From Adenanthera pavonina (taxonomy: Eukaryota > Streptophyta > Magnoliopsida > Fabales > Fabaceae): a stretch of DNA of 64,000 nt. The notes under the pieces are model-generated. The model ran no database searches. It saw nothing but the letters and a program-made list of their open reading frames with translations, and was not told the DNA's origin. A program made the position numbers and the translations under genes. The stretch lies in assembly GCA_026686845.1 (NCBI GenBank), contig JAIVEN010000028.1:9563001-9627000 (forward strand). The letters run 5' to 3'. Shown here in pieces: positions 23,895 to 35,237 of this stretch (within the stretch, counting starts at the first letter, position 1; each line of letters begins with the position of its first letter).

Positions 23895-26498
23895 TGTAAC
23901 AACCTACTTCTAAACACCCCAAAAATTGGACTCCTAAAACATCAAAATAGCAAAAAATACCGAAAAGCATCAAAACAAGACTGGGGCCATGGCTAGCTAC
24001 AGTAACACCGTGGCCTTAAGGAGGTAGTAGTACTTGACGCCACGATGCTAACATCAAATTTTGTATTGGAAAATTGCTGATTTTTTGGGTTAAATTCTGA
24101 CACACACAATTTTGTGCTCTAACCTCCAATGGACCTGATTCCAACTCCTACAAGTCACACTTGTCCTAATCTATCCATAGGCACTAGTTTCACCTCAATG
24201 CATCTCTATATGGAGATTTTGGACACCCCTGACCAATTTAGTTACTTTTTTTTACCAAAACTCAAACCTTAAATGCTCTAATTGCCACCAAAGGCAATGT
24301 AACCACTATAGACCATCCCCACTGGTCTTGTTCGGCTCAACCAACATATCCAAGTAGGTTTCATCTCAGAGGAGCCATTCTTGTGAGATTTGACCCCCTT
24401 GAACTTCAAATTCACATAATGGACTATATGCCTAAAACACATATACAAGGTACAAAATCACCTTTGAGCTCCTACATATTGCCATTCTAGCACATATACG
24501 CCTACTCCAACAATAATGACCCATACCGGGGTCTATATCAATATTACACATATTAACCTTGCATGATCATACATACCACATTATCATTAATGTCATTTCA
24601 TATCAATCATCATCAACATTATACACCTATCATCAAAGTATCATTGTTCTCATATCCGTTACAGATATTATCTTACTTGACACAATATATAACATAGACA
24701 GTACACACACACTATTATGACTTGAATATTCCCACATCGAAAAGACTATGATTCCTTTGTCTTCTCCAGACTAGTACTAGAGTCTTCACCTGAAATGTTA
24801 GTCATGGAAAAGGGGTGTGAGACAAAGTCTCAGTAACCAGGAACAACCACAGGCAACCTATATCATCTATCCATGTGAATGTGCATATGATGCAATGTAA
24901 TGAAAAAATGTGATGGAATGCATGTCTTCCTCATACACGACTATAACCATGAGCTGTCGTCATCACAGGACATTTCCAATAGGTGATTCCCTTCCAACAG
25001 GTAGTGAAGACTGATTTTAGAACATCATCAAACTCACCTAAAACTAGTGCACTGGGCCAAAGGTAACATTTTCTAAATCACCTAAAACTAGTGCATTAGA
25101 CCGTGACTCTTCTTCCCTTGGACCATCATGAATTGGTGGTGATTTAGGGAAGATGCAGTCCATTGCCACCTAGCTCCCCCGAGCCATAGGAGAGAATTTA
25201 GTTGCAGGGATCCTTTTCTAAATCATCATATCATATATCATCATTATAACATATCAATTAACATCATTTCTCATACTATTATCCTATCACAACTTATCAT
25301 CACCCCAACATCCATCCCATACTATGTATAAATGATAATGATGTCAATGCCATGCTAACATGCTTCTAAATATATATATTTCTTCATCACAATCATCATC
25401 ATTATCATATTCCTCAATGTCATGCTAGCATGCTAAGAAATCACATAATGCCACATCAATACATGTATATCACTATGTAATTATCATCATGTTCATCATT
25501 ATCATATGCTATCTTATCTAGTTATGTGCATACCACAACATATAGAAAACTATACGCATACATATAACAATATCGTGGTATGAACGAGAACATGCATATA
25601 TATATAAATACATCAACAAATAACATACAAATACAAACACCCAATTACCTTAAGTTGTCAATACCATACACACGAGTCCTTACAAGCCTTTGGACCACCA
25701 ATAAAAAATCAAACTCCTTCGATTGGTCAAACAACCACTGTAATGTCATAATATTATCAATTAACATAATATACAACTTGACCAAAATCCATAACTCAAC
25801 TAATTATGCTTGACCCAAGGTTTCAACCACACAATTGCACATAAATGAGCTCTAATTAATTATCAATACCATAATCACCCTTATAAATTTTTGGATTCCT
25901 GACTACCTCAACCAAAAACATCCTAGGGTTAGGCTTAATTCATGCATACTCGCCCTAAAACTTATACCTAAGCATCATTAACACTAAATAACACTTCATT
26001 GATCATATTACATCTATTTTAATTAGTAGGATTTGGCCAAATCGGAACCCCTATGTATATATCCAATAAACCACCTCAAAAATTGAAGAAAAATGGAAAG
26101 GGAAGAGCAAGAGTCTATTACCCACTTGTAATCAAGCTCCTAGAGTCCGAAAATCACCCCTAAAGGCCGGATTCTTGAAGCCCTAGAACAACTCTTCATT
26201 TCTCCCTCCAATTCTTTTTCGCTTCACCGACTGAAATGCTTCTAATTTTTAATGATTGAATGTATGGTGTCGCGACGGGTGATAAGTTTGCCACACTGTG
26301 GAGCCCTTCTATCCAAAACGTTCATCCAAGTTTCAGCTCATTCATTGTGGTGCCACTATTTCATGCTACGGCGTGGAGTGTTTCTGCCTTCGCTTTGCTC
26401 TTCCTCCATTGTGGTTCCTCCGGTCCTACACATATCATCAAGTATACTTCTCGTTAGCTTGAGATTAAGTCTAGAATAGTATAATGAGAGTTGTTACA
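23895..26498 (-). mobile_element. Solo LTR, family B (2604 bp)
   Basis: Reverse complement of the family B LTRs: begins TGTAACAACC, ends GAGTTGTTACA. Perfect target duplication acaag (23890-23894 and 26499-26503). Landmarks appear in reverse order: 'ccgtggcctta' near 24010, 'gggtgtgagacaaagtctcag' near 24815, the palindrome pair near 25349 and 25419, and a gcggcgtgg-type GC stretch near 26370. No internal domains. Open frames at its right end (26252-26479) are chance ORFs in the GC-richer LTR start. Confidence 0.9.
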
Positions 26499-26503
26499 AC
26501 AAG

Positions 26504-28105
26504 AATACATAGACATAATCTTAGCCCAAGCTAAAGAAAAGCTTTCGTGCTCAGCCACCTAAGACATGAATTTCCAAAACATCTCAAAATAGTCGTAAAT
26601 GAGAAAGGAAGGGGTATGTGAAATCATTACCTATCTGCATGAAGATGAACTAAGAGACTCCAATATGTTCACATTAGTGGCTCCTCCTTTTATCCCCCTC
26701 AATCCTTCTCACTTTCCCTTAGAACTTTTTTTTTTCAAAGCTCGTTCCTTTTTTACTCTTCACCTTTCCCTCTCTCACGCTCCTGTATTTCACCTTCAAT
26801 CATTTTCTTCTCCCCTCCTTATTGCAGACTAGCCAATCTTCCCCCAAGCTCACCCCTTGCTCTACCTTGAATAGTCAAATAGATGTCCCTTTACACCCTT
26901 CTCTTCACGTACTTACATCTCCATCTGATGAGGATTTGCTGGGAATCGTCCATGGGACCTCGAGCTTCTTGGCTTATTCATTACTTCAGGACCAATAGTG
27001 ACAATTGAAGGGGAAAGAGAGACAAGCCAGGTATCACCTTACCTATTCTCTTATTAGTCACTTTACTTATCTACCTCTCCTTCTGTTGCTCTATTTCACC
27101 ACCAAAAGGAGAATAGGGCCTCGAGCTAGGAGAAAGTTAAACACTGAATTGCTCAGCATTTCACATCTCTTTGTTTTCCTTTTTTTTAACTTTTTTTATT
27201 TAATAAAAGGAAACTCATTTTTGTCTTTTTCTCTGTTTTTCTTTTTTTAAAAAAATTGGTTTGATTTTCTTTCTCTTTTTTTTAAATTATAGAATTAAAA
27301 TTAAGATAAAACCATACTTAAATTTCGGAAAGAGAAGACTTTGGAAGAATGAATGTATTTTAATTTAACCGTATACTTAAAATAAGTGAAATTGCTAAAT
27401 TTACTTGAAATTTGAACTAAAAAAGGGATTTTTTGGCTTTTTCTTGTTTTCAAATTTTTTGGTAAATTTTTGATTTTTTTGTTTAATTTTTAAACTACCT
27501 AGACAAAATATGGTATTCATAATATAACATAGAAAAAGGTACACTAGAGTTATATTTTGTAGTGAAATTATTACTATATAAATTGCCACTAAACAGTGGA
27601 AATTAGGGCACTAGAGTTATAATAAACGAGATAAAAGACAAGCCATTCATACTTGAAAAGTAAACTTTATAATAAACAACCCAAAATACTCACTCAACCA
27701 TGAATAACAGATCTTACATAAACAACTGCATAGCTAGCTAATCACGATACATAGGAAACAAGCAAACATAAGCATTACAATGACTTATGACTGAAGTTGT
27801 TTTTTATTCATATGGAATTCATATATAACATAGAAGACACACTAAACTTTAGGATTTGAATCTCTCAATTCTTTGAGGAATTGAAAGTGTCGTTTTCAAT
27901 AAAAGAGACACAATGTGAGGTTCAACATCTCACACAGTGTACTTCCTTTTTTTTTCCCTCTATACTTCCTTTTTTTTTTCCTCTGAAATTAACACCTTTA
28001 ATATCATAGTAAATTAAGAAGATTCAAATCCTAGAGCTCTAATATCTCAAGCGACAAATAAGATATATATTGCAAAAGATAGGCTTGCAGTGTGCATACT
28101 TACTA
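26504..28105. other. Unclassified region downstream of the MLP pair
   Basis: No recognisable gene. Pyrimidine-rich 26690-27280 with T runs, then AT-rich DNA. A short duplicated stretch (tacttcct followed by T runs and cctct) lies at 27940-27985. The ~150 bases next to 28106 should include the 3' untranslated region of the MLP copy; no clear polyadenylation signal can be assigned. Confidence 0.35.
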
Positions 28106-28757
28106 CTATGTGAGATGAGCATCAATGTCCTTGACGAGTTCAACAGCCAACTGCATGCGCGAGTGAGGGTCACAAATGAGACCCTTCAACTTTTCATATT
28201 CAAAGGTGACATGTGCCATACTCCCTTTATCCTTTAGAATTGCATGAAGCGTCACAACCAAGGTCTTGAAATCCTTGAGAAGATCTCCCTCTACAATTCT
28301 CAAAGTCATCAAGTTGTTCTTTGGATCTATGGCTTCAATCACCTCCTTAGCCACACAAGTTTTCCCTTCTATAGAGATTTACAAAATTTGTTATCAAATC
28401 AACATTATGCTCAAAGTCAAACACATTCTTGGATCTTATATGATGGTCAAATTAGAAACTTATATTTCAAAATGAAGTATAAAGTAAGTCCTAATATTCA
28501 TGCCAGATATAGTGCTAATGAATATTGTGACTTCTTATAGATTTTAATATATATATATATTATTAGTACTTACCATGGACATAGTGCTAGACTATAACAG
28601 AACCTACCTTGCCCTAGCTTCCTTCCACTGCAGCTCACTGTATCTTACCAAGAGAAATATTGGGAATGTAGTGTGGCTTGCTACTAAAGCTTTCATGAAA
28701 CTTGTCAGTTGAAGCATTAATGTGCACATCAACTTGCACCAAGCAACTGCTCTTCAT
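28106..28757 (-). pseudogene. MLP-like (Bet v 1 fold) unit 2, exon 1 broken
   Basis: Two exons typical of major latex protein-like genes. Exon 1 (28757-28574) starts MKSSCLVQVDVHINASTDKF and keeps the family pattern (KPHYIPNIS, KVGSVIV, HYVH), but has in-frame stops at 28635-28637, 28614-28616 and 28587-28589; the last replaces the Trp seen in unit 1. The donor is the GT at 28572-28573 and the acceptor the AG at 28369-28370, giving a 205-bp phase-1 intron. Exon 2 (28368-28106) is fully open: KEVIEAIDP, IVEGDLLKDFKT, KGSMAHVTFEYEKL and KDIDAHLT at the end, a complete Bet v 1-type C-terminus. MLPs are small cytosolic proteins with a hydrophobic cavity and roles linked to stress and defence. The family call is strong; this unit is a pseudogene unless exon 1 is skipped or another start is used. 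Confidence 0.88.
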
Positions 28758-28803
28758 GGCCCTTCCCCTGTGTGAGGTGTGAGTCAATTTCTCTGCTAAT
28801 CTC

Positions 28804-29304
28804 TTATACAAATTGTGTCAGAGAGTGACGATCTAGTATTTGGCCATGCAACTTCTCATATTCCAAAGCCCAGTGAGCCATACTTCCCTTCTCCTTTGGC
28901 TTCACTTGAATTATGGCCTTGAAGCTCTTGTAATGTTGGAGTAAGTCTCCCTCAATCACCCTAGAAGTGATCAAGTACTTCACTGGGTCTACGGCTTCAA
29001 TCACATCCTTGGACACCCACATCTTCCCATCTATGGACTAACAAAGTTCTTCAGTCTCCAAAATCAACTAAATTATAAATTATGAAGACCTTTCTAGATT
29101 AAAACAACTTGGCTTACCATGAACATAATGCCAAACAATGATAGAGCCCACTTTGCCCCAATCATCTTCATGCATATTCACACTCTTTACTTTACCAGGA
29201 GTTACATTGGCAATGTGATAAGGTTTGCTAGTGAACATTTCGTGGAACTTCTCAACAGAAGCATTGAGGTGTACATGTATTTCAACCTTTCCAAAATGAG
29301 GCAT
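28804..29304 (-). pseudogene. MLP-like (Bet v 1 fold) unit 1, short C-terminus
   Basis: Exon 1 (29304-29118) starts MPHFGKVEIHVHLNAS and runs open through KPYHIANVTPGKVKSV and WGKVGSIIVWHYVHG. An 87-bp phase-1 intron follows (GT at 29116-29117, AG at 29031-29032). Exon 2 (29030-28804) reads DGKMWVSKDVIEAVDP, VIEGDLLQHYKSF, KGSMAHWALEYEKLHG and HSLTQFV, then TAA at 28804-28806. The same frame continues beyond the stop as EISREIDSHLTQ, which matches the normal final helix, so the stop removes about 12 residues. I chose the ATG at 29304 rather than the in-frame 29331 because MLPs start near this point. A TATA box lies ~100 bp upstream. Both exons and splice sites look usable, so expression of a shortened protein is possible. 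The next MLP unit starts only 46 bp downstream. Confidence 0.85.
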
Positions 29305-29404
29305 CTTTTTTTCTCTTTTTGATAGAACCAATTAAGGTATCACACAAGAAGCCAAATATGTAATGCAAACCTTATCTCATGCATAACAAAGGCTTTGGCC
29401 CTTG

Positions 29405-29414
29405 CCTTTTTATA
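29405..29414 (-). promoter_or_regulatory. TATA box upstream of MLP unit 1
   Basis: TATAAAAAGG on the minus strand, about 100 bases before the ATG at 29304, a normal plant spacing. Transposon-type sequence starts a few bases further upstream, so little original promoter is left. Confidence 0.6.
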
Positions 29415-29570
29415 GTAGTCAGAAGGTTGGAAAACCATGGACTAGAGATTTTCACCACCATTTGAAGCCTCACGCGCCTCTATGTGACACTACCGGACGA
29501 CCACGCACTGGTCACATGCTCTACATGTCAGCCACGCACCTACTGAAGATTGGAGATAATGATGTCATCC

Positions 29571-29755
29571 GCCACACCAGCTTGATCGGTCCAGTCAGTG
29601 ACAGGTCATCCATCCACTGTTTGCCACATGTCCGAAGCCGCCACATCTGCAATGCCACACGGTTTACGTCATTTGCCACACAAGCACTAACCTGTCCAAT
29701 CAGCAACAGTTCAACCACCCAGTGTCTACCACATGTCACATCTGCCATGTCACCC
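29571..29755 (+). repeat. ~104-bp direct duplication in GC-richer leader
   Basis: gccacaccag at 29571 and gccacacaag at 29675 begin two related units that share 'gtccartcagyracag', a 'ccacatgtc' and 'cacatctgc' in the same order. The second unit is slightly shorter. Similarity is moderate, so the duplication is old. Confidence 0.6.
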
Positions 29756-29771
29756 AGCCCAGTTAGCTGAA

Positions 29772-30027
29772 CTTTCCATATTTATAGTTTGACCCCTAGT
29801 CTCTTCCATATTTACATTTTTACCCCTATACTTTCCATATGTATATTTTCACCCTTGTACTTTCCATAAATTACATTTTTGCCCCTAAACTATTTGAAAT
29901 TACATTTTTCCCTGAACTTCCTAAAATTGCAATTTTCCCCTCAACTTTTTGAAATTGCAATTTTCCCCCCATATTTTTTAAAATTTGACTTTTACCCCTT
30001 AGCTTTCTAAAAGTTGTAGTTAGGCCC
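29772..30027 (+). repeat. Array of ~29-bp degenerate repeats (8-9 units)
   Basis: Repeated pattern of ctttcc(a/t)-a-ttacatttttacccctaaac, with each unit ending in a cccct tract followed by a-c or t-c. Units run from about 29772 to 30027, and the array ends 13 bases before the gag start codon. Confidence 0.75.
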
Positions 30028-30040
30028 ATAACTTCTCAAA

Positions 30041-30960
30041 ATGCCTCCAAGACGCAGACTTGCATATGAAGTTGAGATTGAAGAGTTGAGAAATCGAGTT
30101 CAACTGCTGCAAGAGCTTGTAAATGTCCAATGAATCCAGTTAGAGGAAAAAAGAGGGCAAAGAAAAGAAGACTCAGATAGTAGCGACATACCATCAGCTG
30201 GCAACCACCGTCCTCGGAGACCAACAATCCACTACAATGATATCAAAGTGGAGAACCCTAAATTTGAAGGAAAGTTGCAGCCAGATGAGTTTGTTGATTG
30301 GCTATAAACTATCAATCGAGTCTTTCAATATAAGGAGGTGCTAGAAGATCAGAAAGTGAAGATTGTCGCCATCAAACTCAAGAAGCATGCCTCCATTTGG
30401 TGGGAAAATCTTAAGAAGAAGCGAGAGCATGAAGGAAAAACAAGATACAAACATGGGAGAAGATGCGCTGCAAACTTACTCGTAAGTTCCTTCCTGAACA
30501 CTATTATCAGGATAGTTTTCTTCAGTTACAAAATCTATGCCAAAGGTCTTTGTCTATGGAAGAATATACCAGGAAATTTGAGAAGCTCATGATGAAGTGT
30601 GATATTCAAGAAAAGGAGGAGCAGATGATAGCTCGATATATTGGAGGGTTGAACACCAAAATCGTCCATCTAGTCCAACTTCAACATATTGGACTTTAGA
30701 CTATGTAATCCATCTAGCCATATTTGTTGATAAGCAGATTCCCAAAGGACCTTATTTCAACCTTCTTCCTCCAGTAGTTTTTCTAATGCCTGCAACACAC
30801 AATTCCAACAGCCCGGTTGCTCGAGCAAGCCTTTACCAAAAGTCACCAAGGAGTCTGGCTCTAAAGCACCCAAATGCTTTAAATGCCAAGGGTTTGGACA
30901 CATCATTGTAGACTATCCCAACCGTAGGGTTGTCACCATTATTGAAAAATAAGCTTATGA
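30041..30960 (+). pseudogene. Gypsy 2 gag, broken
   Basis: ATG at 30041 gives MPPRRRLAYEVEIEELRNRV, a basic start then a short coiled coil, typical of one group of plant Gypsy gags. A stop near 30131 (tga) and another near 30305 interrupt. KVENPKFEGKLQPDEFVDWL, EDQKVKIVAIKLKKHASIWWENLKKKREHEG and, after a frameshift, RKFLPEHYYQDSFLQLQNL and IQEKEEQMIARYIGGL follow to about 30699. A zinc knuckle at 30875-30916 reads C-x2-C-x4-H-x4-Y, with the last Cys changed to Tyr (tat for tgt). The family is clear; the gene is non-functional. Confidence 0.85.
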
Positions 30961-31544
30961 AGTGTCTGAAGAAGTACAGGCGGAAGAGCCCATGTTTGAT
31001 GAACCAGTATATGATGAAGAGTTCATTACTACAGATCAAGGACAATTGTTGGTGATTAGATAGAGTTTGCACACATCACCCAAAAAAAAAGAGCCCTGGC
31101 TATGTCACAACATCTTCTATACCCATTGCACAACTTAGGGGAAAGTTTGTGATGTCATCATTGACAATGGGAGTTGTGAAAATGTAGTTTCAAACTGCAT
31201 GGTAGAGAAACTGAAGCTGCCAACTCAGGATCACCCATATCCATACAAGCTACAGTGTATAAATAAGGGAAGTGAGGTAAAGGTTACTAAGCGTTACGTT
31301 GTTTCTTTTCAATTGGCAAGAAATATCATGATGAAGCCTGCTGTGATGTTGTGCTTATAAATGCTTGCAACTACTTGGAAGACCATGGCAATATGATCGT
31401 TATGCTATATACAATGGACATGCAAATACATATTCTTTTGTGAAAGATAGGGTGAAGATCAAGTTAGCCCCACTGCCGCCTAATGAATACAGCAAAAAGG
31501 AGTCAAAGTAGCCAGTGTCCTTAGTTGCCAAATAGCAACTCAAA
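30961..31544 (+). pseudogene. Gypsy 2 aspartic protease region, broken
   Basis: After VSEEVQAEEPMFDEP and LLVIR (stop at R-x-SLHTSP) the frame reads PWLCHNIFYTHCTT, a stop, then GKVCDVIIDNGSCENVV, where IIDGGSCENVVS is usual in this Gypsy group. DNG/DGG stands at the retropepsin active site. VEKLKLPTQDHPYPYKLQ and NKGSEVKVTKRYVVSF follow. Frame is lost near 31340, then YGHDRYAIY-like traces lead into the pre-RT at 31545. Cannot make an active protease. Confidence 0.75.
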
Positions 31545-31974
31545 GTGATTAAAGCAGACATCCAGGCCATGGGAATCATTCTGTTGTTTGAAGCAAATGA
31601 TGGATCCATTATTCCTTCCGAAGTTGAACAGTTGCTAGCTAAGTTTACAGATGTGATCTCAAATGAGATTCCTCCAGGATTGCCGCACATGCGAGACATC
31701 CAACATGCAATGGACTTTGTTCGAGGAGCAGTGATTCCTAACAAACCTGCTTACAGAATGAACCCACAGAAGCATGCTGAGGTTCAACAGCAAGTTAAAG
31801 AGTTGCTGAAGAAAGGATTGATTCGTGAAAGTGTAAGTCCCCAAGCTGTACCTATTCTTCTAGTACCTAAGAAGGATGGGAGTTGGAGAATGTGCGTTGA
31901 CTGTCGAGCAGTAAACACGATCGCCATCAAGTATCAGTTCCCGATACACCAGCTTGATGACATGTTAGACCAAT
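31545..31974 (+). pseudogene. Gypsy 2 RT, N-terminal part
   Basis: Open for 144 codons. Pre-RT IPSEVEQLLAKFTDVISNEIPPGLP, then PNKPAYRMNPQKHAEVQQQVKELLKKGLIRES, PILLVPKKDGSWRMCVDCRAVN and HQLDDMLDQL. This is finger and palm sequence of a Ty3/Gypsy RT. It stops at the family A LTR (start 31975) and continues at 34828. The element group may be chromoviral (Reina- or CRM-like), which is an inference without an alignment. Confidence 0.9.
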
Positions 31975-34827
31975 TGTAATATCCCTAAAATGTTATATAA
32001 CTAAAAATGCATAGGAAATTTGTAAAAACGGGTAGATACCGTTTGCGTGAAATAGGGGAAAGAGGTCATTTTCCTGAATAGACGAAAAAATGAGAAATTA
32101 CATGTTTACCCCTAAGAATTATGAAAATGACATTTTTGTCCCTAAACATATAAGAATTCATGGGGAAGAGAGGTCAAATATTTTTGCAAAAATTACACCT
32201 AAGACCTAAAAGTTTTAAAAATTATAAATTTGTCTCGGGTCAAGGGTATTTTTGTAAATATGAAAAATTATAGTCAAAATGAAGCTATCAATGAGTTAAG
32301 ACCATTGGAATATAGTATGGAATTTATTAAGATCAAAATAATATTTATTGGGTAATTATGATTTAATATTAATGTCTTACCCGATAAAGGTCAGTCTAGA
32401 CTGCAGGAAGATGTAGTATTCTCAAGAAAAATGTGTAGGCCTTCTATTTGGACCAACTGGGATAAGGATATTATGGTAATTTATATCCCAATATAATTAT
32501 AATTAGTATCCCAATAATAGTAAAATATACTGCTAAAGTAGCTTTAATTGTCCAGACTGGTCTATAATATATCTGGATAAGTAAATATTTAAAATGTTTA
32601 AACCAAAATACCCTCCATTTCATGCTGACCAAGCTGCACATGGGAAATTCCAATTATTTAATATTCATGCCACTTTTACATGAATTTTCAAGAACCTTCA
32701 AGTACATAAGTCGGCATAATTTAATTAGCTCAATTTCTCTATATTAACTCTCACTTCCTGGACGTGAAAGACATATGTAAAGCTGAGAGGAGAAACTGCA
32801 CACACAAGGAAAGAAAGAAGAGAACGTGAGGAAGGAGAAGAAAAAGGGAAAAGATAAAATTCAAGAAAAATAGGTAAATTCCTACTTGTGATTTTTATGG
32901 TTCCTAGCTTAGTTTTCAAGTGGTTAGGCTAAGCTTTGAAGCTTCTCCTCTTCTCCTCTCCCTGTTTAGTTTCAGTTTGGATATGTATTTAAGAAAGGAA
33001 GTGGTTTTATGCAATAAATTTTAGAGAAAGCATGAGATTTTTCTAAAGGAAACAAGTATGGTATGTTTTAAGCAAGTTTGTAAAAGAACCATTCTTTTTC
33101 GTTTGGAGCATATTTTTGGCCAGATCATTTGAGTGTCTTAAATTTGGAATTTCATTAATTTGATGGCAGAAATGAATTTTCCATGATGAAAAACCTTAAA
33201 GACAAGGGTTGACTCAAAGATAGAGCTTAAGATAAAGAGTTTGGGAATTTAAGGGTTTCAAGAGTTTTATGAGAGCTTTTTGTGATTAGCCATGAAATCA
33301 GTGGCTTGAGCATGTGTTTAATGATGTTTAGGGACTTGAGGAAGTTGAGAAAACTAGAGGAAGGTTTGGTTTAAAAAGGAAAGCCAAGTGCAACCATCAA
33401 AGGTAGCTATGTTTCATATTCTTGCTTTATGTTCTTTCATTGTCTTTCTATGATTAAATTGTGTTGCCGTATTGAAATTGTGATTTATTTGATTGGTCTT
33501 GGCTATAAAATGAGGGGTTTTATTCCCTTGGATGTCTATTTTCTAAGCCATTATGCTGCCGAAATTTTGATGACCAATGTGGCAATTTATTGTTTAAATG
33601 TGATTGATGTGATTAAATGTGATCACATGTGAGTTATTTGACATGATTGACATAATTGCATGAAATGTAACTTGCTACTAAGATTGCCCTCAATCTCATC
33701 CCCTCAAGTATCCCAAATGATAGGCACAGGCTATGGCAAAGGAGTCCAAAGAAAAGGTAAGGAGAATGAAGAAACAAATCATGATTGATGCTGTTTTCAA
33801 GCTATGAGTGTATATTTTGAAATTATGTATAAAACCATGTATGTGCTTTTAGATTTGTGCAATTGTGATATTATGTCCTTATGATCATTATGAAATGTTT
33901 GGCATGGATTTGAAACATAGAATGATCATGTGAGCTTGTTATGAAGTCTACTTTGCCATGTTATATTGCTAGAAGTTCATTTTGTAGCAATGAAAGTAAA
34001 GTAAACACTTTTTCATTGAAATAAGGCAAGTAAGTCAAGTGTTATATATTATCTAAAACTAGAGAGAACAAGCTTTCAAATGAGCTAAATAACACTTAAT
34101 TTGGATATGTGTACAATTTATAGTATATTTTTGAAATTAAGGGTCAAAAACTGGACAGTAAAGTAAAAGTTACGAATTTCACTGTAAGTATCACTTACTT
34201 TGAAAAGAAATATAAAATTGTACAGAACTCTGAAAATTCAGTGGTTTACATGTTTGAAATGAAATATGCCACTGGTTTGAATTCAATTGGAGCTGTACAA
34301 TGAGAGATATACAAGTTTTTCCAAGACTGTTCTTGTAAGAGTGAGGTTCTGACCCTTAGTAATTTAAGTTGAAATCATGCCCTACACAAGTTAAATAAAT
34401 GTATAAGAAAAATCTGACGGTAAGTAGACATACATAGCTTTCCAATGGCATATATAATGCATGATTTGACTTAGTATAGAGTTAGATATGAATTTTTAAA
34501 GTTATGGCCAAAATCCTGGAAAAGAGAAAATAACCATTCAAACAGTGGAAGTTTAAGTATTAAACTGTATCAATTGGTTAAGTTAAATACAAGTTTCATA
34601 TTTTTCCCTTGTATAGAATATTTCTAGCTTCATTTAAAGACTTGGATCACATTAGGACCATTTTTCTGGAGTTAGTTATGATTTTTCAAAATCCAGCTAG
34701 AAAAATGGATAATAGATTAACAGTAAATTTCAAAAAATTTTAATGATTCAAGCTTCTAAAATGGCTTAGTTGGACATTAGAAATGCTATGCTGTTTGGCA
34801 AAATGTATGATAAAGTAAGGTGTTACA
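31975..34827 (+). mobile_element. Solo LTR, family A (2853 bp), in gypsy 2 RT
   Basis: Starts TGTAATATCCC and ends AAGGTGTTACA. Flanks ccaat (31970-31974) and ccagt (34828-34832) agree at 4 of 5, as an aged target duplication. RT motifs resume immediately on the right in the same frame (QLHGA after DQL). No primer site or coding domain inside. It is the most complete family A copy and sets the orientation for the others. The ORF at 33429-33632 is unremarkable. T-rich segments with 'acccctaag' and 'cccctaaac' occur near its start (32107-32146). Confidence 0.9.
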
Positions 34828-35237
34828 CCAGTTACATGGTGCTGTTATCTTTTCTAAGATTGACCTTCATAGCGAATACCATCAAATCCGAATTCAACTG
34901 GGAGATGAGTGGAAGACTACCTTCAAAACAAGAGATGGACTTTATGAATGGACTGTGATGCCTTTCAGGGTGTCCAATGCTCCCAGCACATTCATGTGTT
35001 TAATGAATCAGGTGCTTTGACCCTTCATTGGCAAGTTTGCTATTGCTTACTTTGATGACATTCTTATTTACAGTACAAATCAAAAGGAGCACTTAGAGCA
35101 CCTACAACAAGTCTTGCAAACTTTGCGAGAACAAAAACTTTATGCCAATAAGAAGAAGTCTTGATCAATAAAGTTGTTTTCTTAGGCTATATCATCACTA
35201 CAGAAGGTATTCGAGTTGACCCTAGCAAAGTTAAGGC
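34828..35237 (+). pseudogene. Gypsy 2 RT, C-terminal part
   Basis: QLHGAVIFSKIDLHSEYHQIRI, WKTTFKTRDGLYEWTVMPF, SNAPSTFMCLMNQVL, then a TGA (from a CGA Arg, C-to-T), PFIGKF and the catalytic YFDDILIYS near 35049. After HLEHLQQVLQTLREQKLYANKKK a one-base change breaks the frame; VVFLGYII and EGIRVDPSKVKAI follow and end at the Copia insertion. The catalytic core is intact but the frame is not. Confidence 0.9.

Larger units (their letters stand above)
29418..30040 (+). other. Repeat-rich leader before gypsy 2 gag
   Basis: The sequence between the MLP promoter and the gag ATG at 30041. Its first part (29418-29765) is much more GC-rich than the surroundings; its second part is an array of ~29-bp degenerate repeats. 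No LTR terminus or tRNA-iMet primer site was found, and it does not resemble the 3' end near 48950-49440, so the 5' LTR appears to be missing. ORFs on both strands at 29402-29770 are probably chance. Confidence 0.5.

Noticed and set aside
26252..26479. Two overlapping ORFs with an apparent Met start
   Set aside because: They sit in the terminal part of the reverse family B LTR, where the sequence is GC-richer; other copies do not keep them open.
29402..29770. ORFs on both strands next to the MLP promoter
   Set aside because: GC-rich, stop-poor repeat sequence. The translation is made of repeated CHM/TG-type words and matches the duplicated unit, not a protein family.
29418..30040. 5' LTR of gypsy 2
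   Set aside because: No TG...CA termini, no primer site and no similarity to the proposed 3' LTR near 49000, so I call it a leader of unknown origin.
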